Assembly (NCBI GenBank): GCA_900239685.1
Contig: OENT01000730.1
Span: 16,820 to 80,819, forward strand
Direction of reading: 5' to 3'
DNA: 64,000 bases
Origin: Rotaria macrura
Lineage: Eukaryota; Rotifera; Eurotatoria; Philodinida; Philodinidae
Position numbers and translations under genes: made by a program
Part shown: positions 60,242-64,000 of the stretch, in pieces
Position numbering within the stretch: the stretch's first letter is position 1
How the letters are laid out: each line of letters starts with the position of its first letter
Notes under the pieces: generated by a model
Seen by the model: only the letters and a program-made list of their open reading frames with translations
What the model was told of the DNA's origin: nothing
The model's database searches: none

Positions 60242-61141
60242 ATGGATGAAGCTGCTGTCAATGACATCTTTGCCAATTACGAGGGTCAACCATTTACATG
60301 TCGCTCAGCGTATGATCAACTTCTATTGAGTGGTCGACACTGGTCGGTAGTTAATGGTGAACCTTGGGCAGTTATTCTCATAGTACATGGATCTGGAGAA
60401 CATTGTCAAAGATATAGGCATGTAGCTCAATTCGTAAATGAACATCAAATGGCATGTGTCAGCTTCGACTTACGAGGGCATGGGCATTCGGCTGGTGAAC
60501 GGGGCTACTTTCCTCATATCAATGCTATGTTCGATGATCTTGAATCTATTATTAAATACATTCGCGTTCAATTTTATCCTGATATTTCACTAGTCATCTA
60601 TTCCCATGGTACAGGTTCTGCAATATGCCTTATTCATGATATTCGGCGGCCTGAAACCCCTCTAGATTGTCAAGCAATAATTGTAAGCTCACCATCGATA
60701 TGCCTTAAGAAACGTCCTTCAGCAATACAACTCTTTCTTGCACGTGTGTTTGCAAATTTGAATCCTCACTTCCGTTTGCCTATTGACGGTAACTATGCAA
60801 GCGTCTACACAAACGATCCAAATGTCGTTAATGCTTATCGAAACGATACTCTAGTTCATGATCGATGGCCAGCAGCAACTATTGCTATTCTGCTCGAAAT
60901 GGGAAAGACTTTTGAAACGAATATTTTCTATGCATCGTGTCCATTGCTGGTTCAGCATGGAAGTGCTGACACAACGACACCAGTAAAAGGCATCCGTAGG
61001 TGGGTGAAAGAACGTACTCGAGGTGAGGTAACATACAAGGAATGGCCAGGGCATTATCATGAACTTCACAATGATGTTGGGAAGGAAGAAATTTTGGCTC
61101 ATGCCATCTCATGGATCGAGAAGAAATTAAACATGTCATAG
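60242..61141 (+). CDS. Monoglyceride-lipase-like alpha/beta hydrolase with altered nucleophile
   Basis: From the ATG at 60242 the protein has 299 residues and aligns over its full length with monoglyceride lipase (MGLL) type hydrolases: IVHGSGEHCQRY (oxyanion loop), FDLRGHGHSAGERGYF, VQHGSADTTTP with Asp243, and PGHYHELHND with His273. The elbow is unusual: the family's G-H-S-M-G-G is replaced by Ser121-His-Gly123-Thr-Gly-Ser126, so Gly stands where the nucleophilic Ser should be. Asp and His are kept. It may be a non-catalytic lipid-binding relative, or Ser121 or Ser126 may act instead. A GTTGTAG acceptor 12 bases before the ATG suggests a 5' UTR intron. Single coding exon, no leader peptide. 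An ABHD6-like gene, also of the monoacylglycerol-hydrolase type, lies 3.8 kb away on the other strand. Confidence 0.8.
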   Translation: MDEAAVNDIFANYEGQPFTCRSAYDQLLLSGRHWSVVNGEPWAVILIVHGSGEHCQRYRHVAQFVNEHQMACVSFDLRGHGHSAGERGYFPHINAMFDDLESIIKYIRVQFYPDISLVIYSHGTGSAICLIHDIRRPETPLDCQAIIVSSPSICLKKRPSAIQLFLARVFANLNPHFRLPIDGNYASVYTNDPNVVNAYRNDTLVHDRWPAATIAILLEMGKTFETNIFYASCPLLVQHGSADTTTPVKGIRRWVKERTRGEVTYKEWPGHYHELHNDVGKEEILAHAISWIEKKLNMS

Positions 61142-61714
61142 GACTATATTATAGTCATTGAAATATTAATTTGTTAAATTATCAGACGAGGCACATGCCA
61201 TGAAATTTGAAAACTCAGCTTCTGTAGTAATCCATATGCGTAGTTTTACGTTGCTTACTATTGAATTAGACTACAGCTGGAAAATGTGTCTATACATGTA
61301 TGAAGGTATATTTGAATGAAGCAAAGTGTGTGCGTAGTGCGACCCACTTTCATATTCACCTTTCAAGAAAAGACCTGAGCAGATAAATTGTAATGTTTCT
61401 GAAAATATTAAGCTTTTATAATATGAAAATAAGCTCGGTGTGGATGTGTATATAACTACCATGATCCGAGGCATTTTGATTTTTCTGAGAAATCTTATCA
61501 AATATTACAAGACATTAGTGTAAGAGGTTAAAACGAGTCTATGAGGTTTTTGATTTCAAACTGAAATTTGGAATAAAAACCAATTCCATCTTTTTGCAGA
61601 GCTAGAGGGTCAGGAAGTGGAAACAAAGAACCCTCAGATTTAACACAGTTATCTAGCAATTCAAACATATCAGACAAGAATTCAAAGCCAAAGCCCTCGC
61701 TAATTTAGAATTTG

Positions 61715-61734
61715 TATATATATATATATATATA
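61715..61734. repeat. (TA)n microsatellite
   Basis: Twenty bases of alternating T and A. Confidence 0.9.
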
Positions 61735-62582
61735 GGTATAGGGGTCCTTTTTGGGAGGGTGGGGTTTACGAGGTCTCATGTGGCGGTAAATTATTATTCT
61801 CAGGAAATTCAAATAAAATGGCTGTAAGGGAAATTTCGTGGAAATTCAATTGAATACTTTCAAAAATCGTTACATACTCGTTGTCTTATTATAACGAGAA
61901 CTATAAGCGAGGCGGAGGTTCCAGGTTAGTAGCGGATTGGGTTGGGTTGTATTGGGATGGAATTAAATTGAATTATATTGAACAGGGCTGACTTAAATAA
62001 AGAAATATATTTTCTGTGAATTTTCTGTGAATTTTCTGTGCGTCTATTAATAAATTAAAAAAATATAAATGTATATGTATACATATAAGGAGGAGAGAGG
62101 AAGTGCAGAAAGGTGTACAGACTTGGCTGAACACTAGAGTAACTAGATCTTCTTATAATCTAATTCAACGTGTATAGTTCACGGTAGTGGAAGTAATTTC
62201 ACTGGCTACTTTCATTCAGGAGTTTATATCAATGAATTTGTCTTTGGTCTATAGCTTGGCCAAATCTCTCTCAAATATAAATGAATCGTACTTCTTTTAT
62301 TGATTTACAAAGGAACTCTTGATGAATGCAGCCGAGCGACTGATCGATTGACAAAGAAAAACTTATACCCCGAAATTGAAAGTGACTAAGAACGAGGATC
62401 AGATGAAAATCGATCGAACTTACCAGCCAGTGAATTTGTTCTCGGTGGTTTTCTAAACTTCTTCTACCCCTTGTTTTTTCATAGCTACGACACCGATTAT
62501 TTTAACGTCGAATGATATTCCTTTCGGAAGTAATTCTCATTCCCATGAGATTGAAATTAAAATCTTCGATCCTGGAGATCAG

Positions 62583-62705
62583 AATTTCGGCCCACAGAAA
62601 TTTTGGACCGAACTTTCAGACTGGGCCGAAAGTAAGGTGAATTTTCCGGCTGGGCCAAAACTCCTCTAGGACTTTCGGCCCGGCCCGAAATTTTCGTGGG
62701 GCGAA
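62583..62705. repeat. TTTCGGCCC motif cluster
   Basis: At least five copies of TTTCGGCCC/GGGCCGAAA in both orientations within about 120 bases. Organised like the motif arrays inside the MITEs elsewhere, but I found no terminal repeats or flanking duplication. Confidence 0.5.
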
Positions 62706-64000
62706 ATTCATGTAGCCCAAGTTACACACAAGAAACTTGAGTTTAATAAAGAATAAATCAATTTTTTGATACATCAATCCTTTTTCTTTCTAAAACGGAT
62801 CCATATACACACTTATTGAGCCAGAGCGGGTAATTTGCACTGATATTTGTCTTAGAATTCTATCATAATGAATGTTACACAAAGTCATGAACTATTTCCA
62901 ATCAATAAATTTTATTGTTTTAAACACAAGGATTTGTCTGAATTTACAAATCTGTTTTGCACACAAAAGGCTGAATTTCTCTTCAATTATTATGTTCTCA
63001 ACTCGAGTGTATAAATTCTTGAGACGAATCTTTTGTACAAAAGAATGAATTAGACTGATTCATCCAGACATATGAATGTACACGTACTTGCAAACACTCA
63101 TACATCAAGTCGTATTTTATTTCATTTGAGCCTCCTTTCAGTTGAGAAATAATTCAAAATGATAAATTTAAGCGTGATAAAGTCATAATTTACACTTCAT
63201 CAGTCAAATCAAAAGCAATAAATAAGTTATTATTTAGTACGACACGATTCTTGAGCGTGCTATAAGATGATGCATTCAGAGATATCAGTAAGACTACTGG
63301 GATTATGAGTACTAGAGTAAGATTATTGTTTTGATGTGTAATAACGAACTATCTGAAACAGCTAAATCGTAAACGATTCTCACTTCTCTTCAGTATAGAA
63401 TGAATTACATATATTTTTAATTTGTTGCAAAGAATATAATTATTACCCAATTTTAAATAGTTACATAAGGTAAAGAAAATCAAGTTGGTTTCACAAAATT
63501 GAAAAGAAAGTATTCGGTAAGAATATATCAAGAACGAACGCTTAATTTGTCTATGGTTGTGGCATGCAGACTCTTCACAGATTAATTGAACAAGTCGAAT
63601 TCCCAGAAAACAGTACGAAGTTAGGCCTCAAAAGTTATTTTTCTCATCGTCATCTAATCAATCGATATTAACCGCGAAAAGTGGCAAGTTGATAATTAAT
63701 TTCATAGTTCCATCCATGACAAGATTTAAAAAAACAAATGAGATTAGAAGTATGTCAATTACAACATTGATTATCAAAGAAAAGTAAAGATTAATTTTTA
63801 AAAAATACCAACGCATTTTGAAACTATTTCAAAGGTTTTAATTAGAACTCACCATTATCAAAGGCCTTAATTAGTCATCACCTTGATCTTCCAGATTGAT
63901 AACTCTGGAATGAAAATTTTATTCCAAAAAATAAAAGAACTATTACTAGCATTTCTAAATAGTGTTTCTAACGATATCGTTCGCGTGTATGGCATAGTTT

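Larger units (their letters stand above)
61142..64000. other. Intergenic to the window end, no gene recognised
   Basis: AT-rich with short frames only. It contains a (TA)n microsatellite at 61715-61734, a triplicated ATTTTCTGTGA near 62009-62040 and a cluster of TTTCGGCCC motifs at about 62583-62705. Confidence 0.45.

Noticed and set aside
62580-62712. hAT-like ends around the TTTCGGCCC cluster
   Set aside because: CAGAATTTCGG at the left has a weak counterpart on the right, and the 8-bp flanks do not match.

Overview
AT-rich eukaryotic (animal) DNA with spliced genes, GT-AG introns, AATAAA-type polyadenylation signals and long non-coding stretches. The protein content fits a bdelloid rotifer such as Rotaria or Adineta: divergent lineage-specific rhodopsin-like GPCRs, R-S-ExE ADP-ribosyltransferases carrying ankyrin or TPR repeats, NLRC3-like leucine-rich repeats and a SPEF1-like ciliary CH protein. 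A short (CCCACA)n tract matches the telomeric hexamer reported for bdelloids. The organism assignment is inference. There is no prokaryotic gene organisation.

Layout. 1-9.0 kb: a SPEF1-like gene (minus), an unidentified two-exon gene (minus) and an LRR gene (plus). 9.0-17.0 kb: a block of about 8 kb bounded by TTAACG-rich inverted ends and an 8-bp near-duplicate (ATCACAGT/ATCGCAGT). I interpret it as a large non-autonomous hAT-like element packed with other repeats. 17.3-18.2 kb: a second hAT-like element with perfect 16-bp terminal inverted repeats and a perfect 8-bp target duplication, carrying a nested 146-bp MITE. 18.8-19.8 kb: a RanBP2-type zinc-finger gene. 22.8-23.9 kb: a GPCR. 26.8-28.1 kb: an ankyrin-ADP-ribosyltransferase. 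29.4-31.5 kb: a secreted S9 peptidase (minus). 35.7-36.6 kb: a second GPCR. 40.9-43.3 kb: a decayed ART-TPR pseudogene. 44.5-45.8 kb: a second ankyrin-ART (minus). 48.0-51.6 kb: a foldback element with arms of ~107-bp repeats; its interior holds a 309-bp hAT MITE and a GC-rich minisatellite. 52.2-52.6 kb: a possible small gene. 52.6-54.4 kb: a TA-flanked element with ~61-bp repeats. 55.2-56.5 kb: an ABHD6-like gene with at least seven exons (minus). 60.2-61.1 kb: a monoglyceride-lipase-like gene lacking the usual nucleophile. The tail to 64 kb is non-coding as far as I can see.

The genes are independent transcription units. The most unusual signal is a set of transposon-like elements whose interiors are degenerate palindromic arrays of a short motif that also occurs just inside each element's terminal repeat (ACTTTA, CGTTAA, GGGAC). 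Three of them share a terminus close to TAGGGGTGGCACTTTA. Subterminal motifs of this kind are what hAT transposases bind, so the arrays may be amplified transposase-binding sites.
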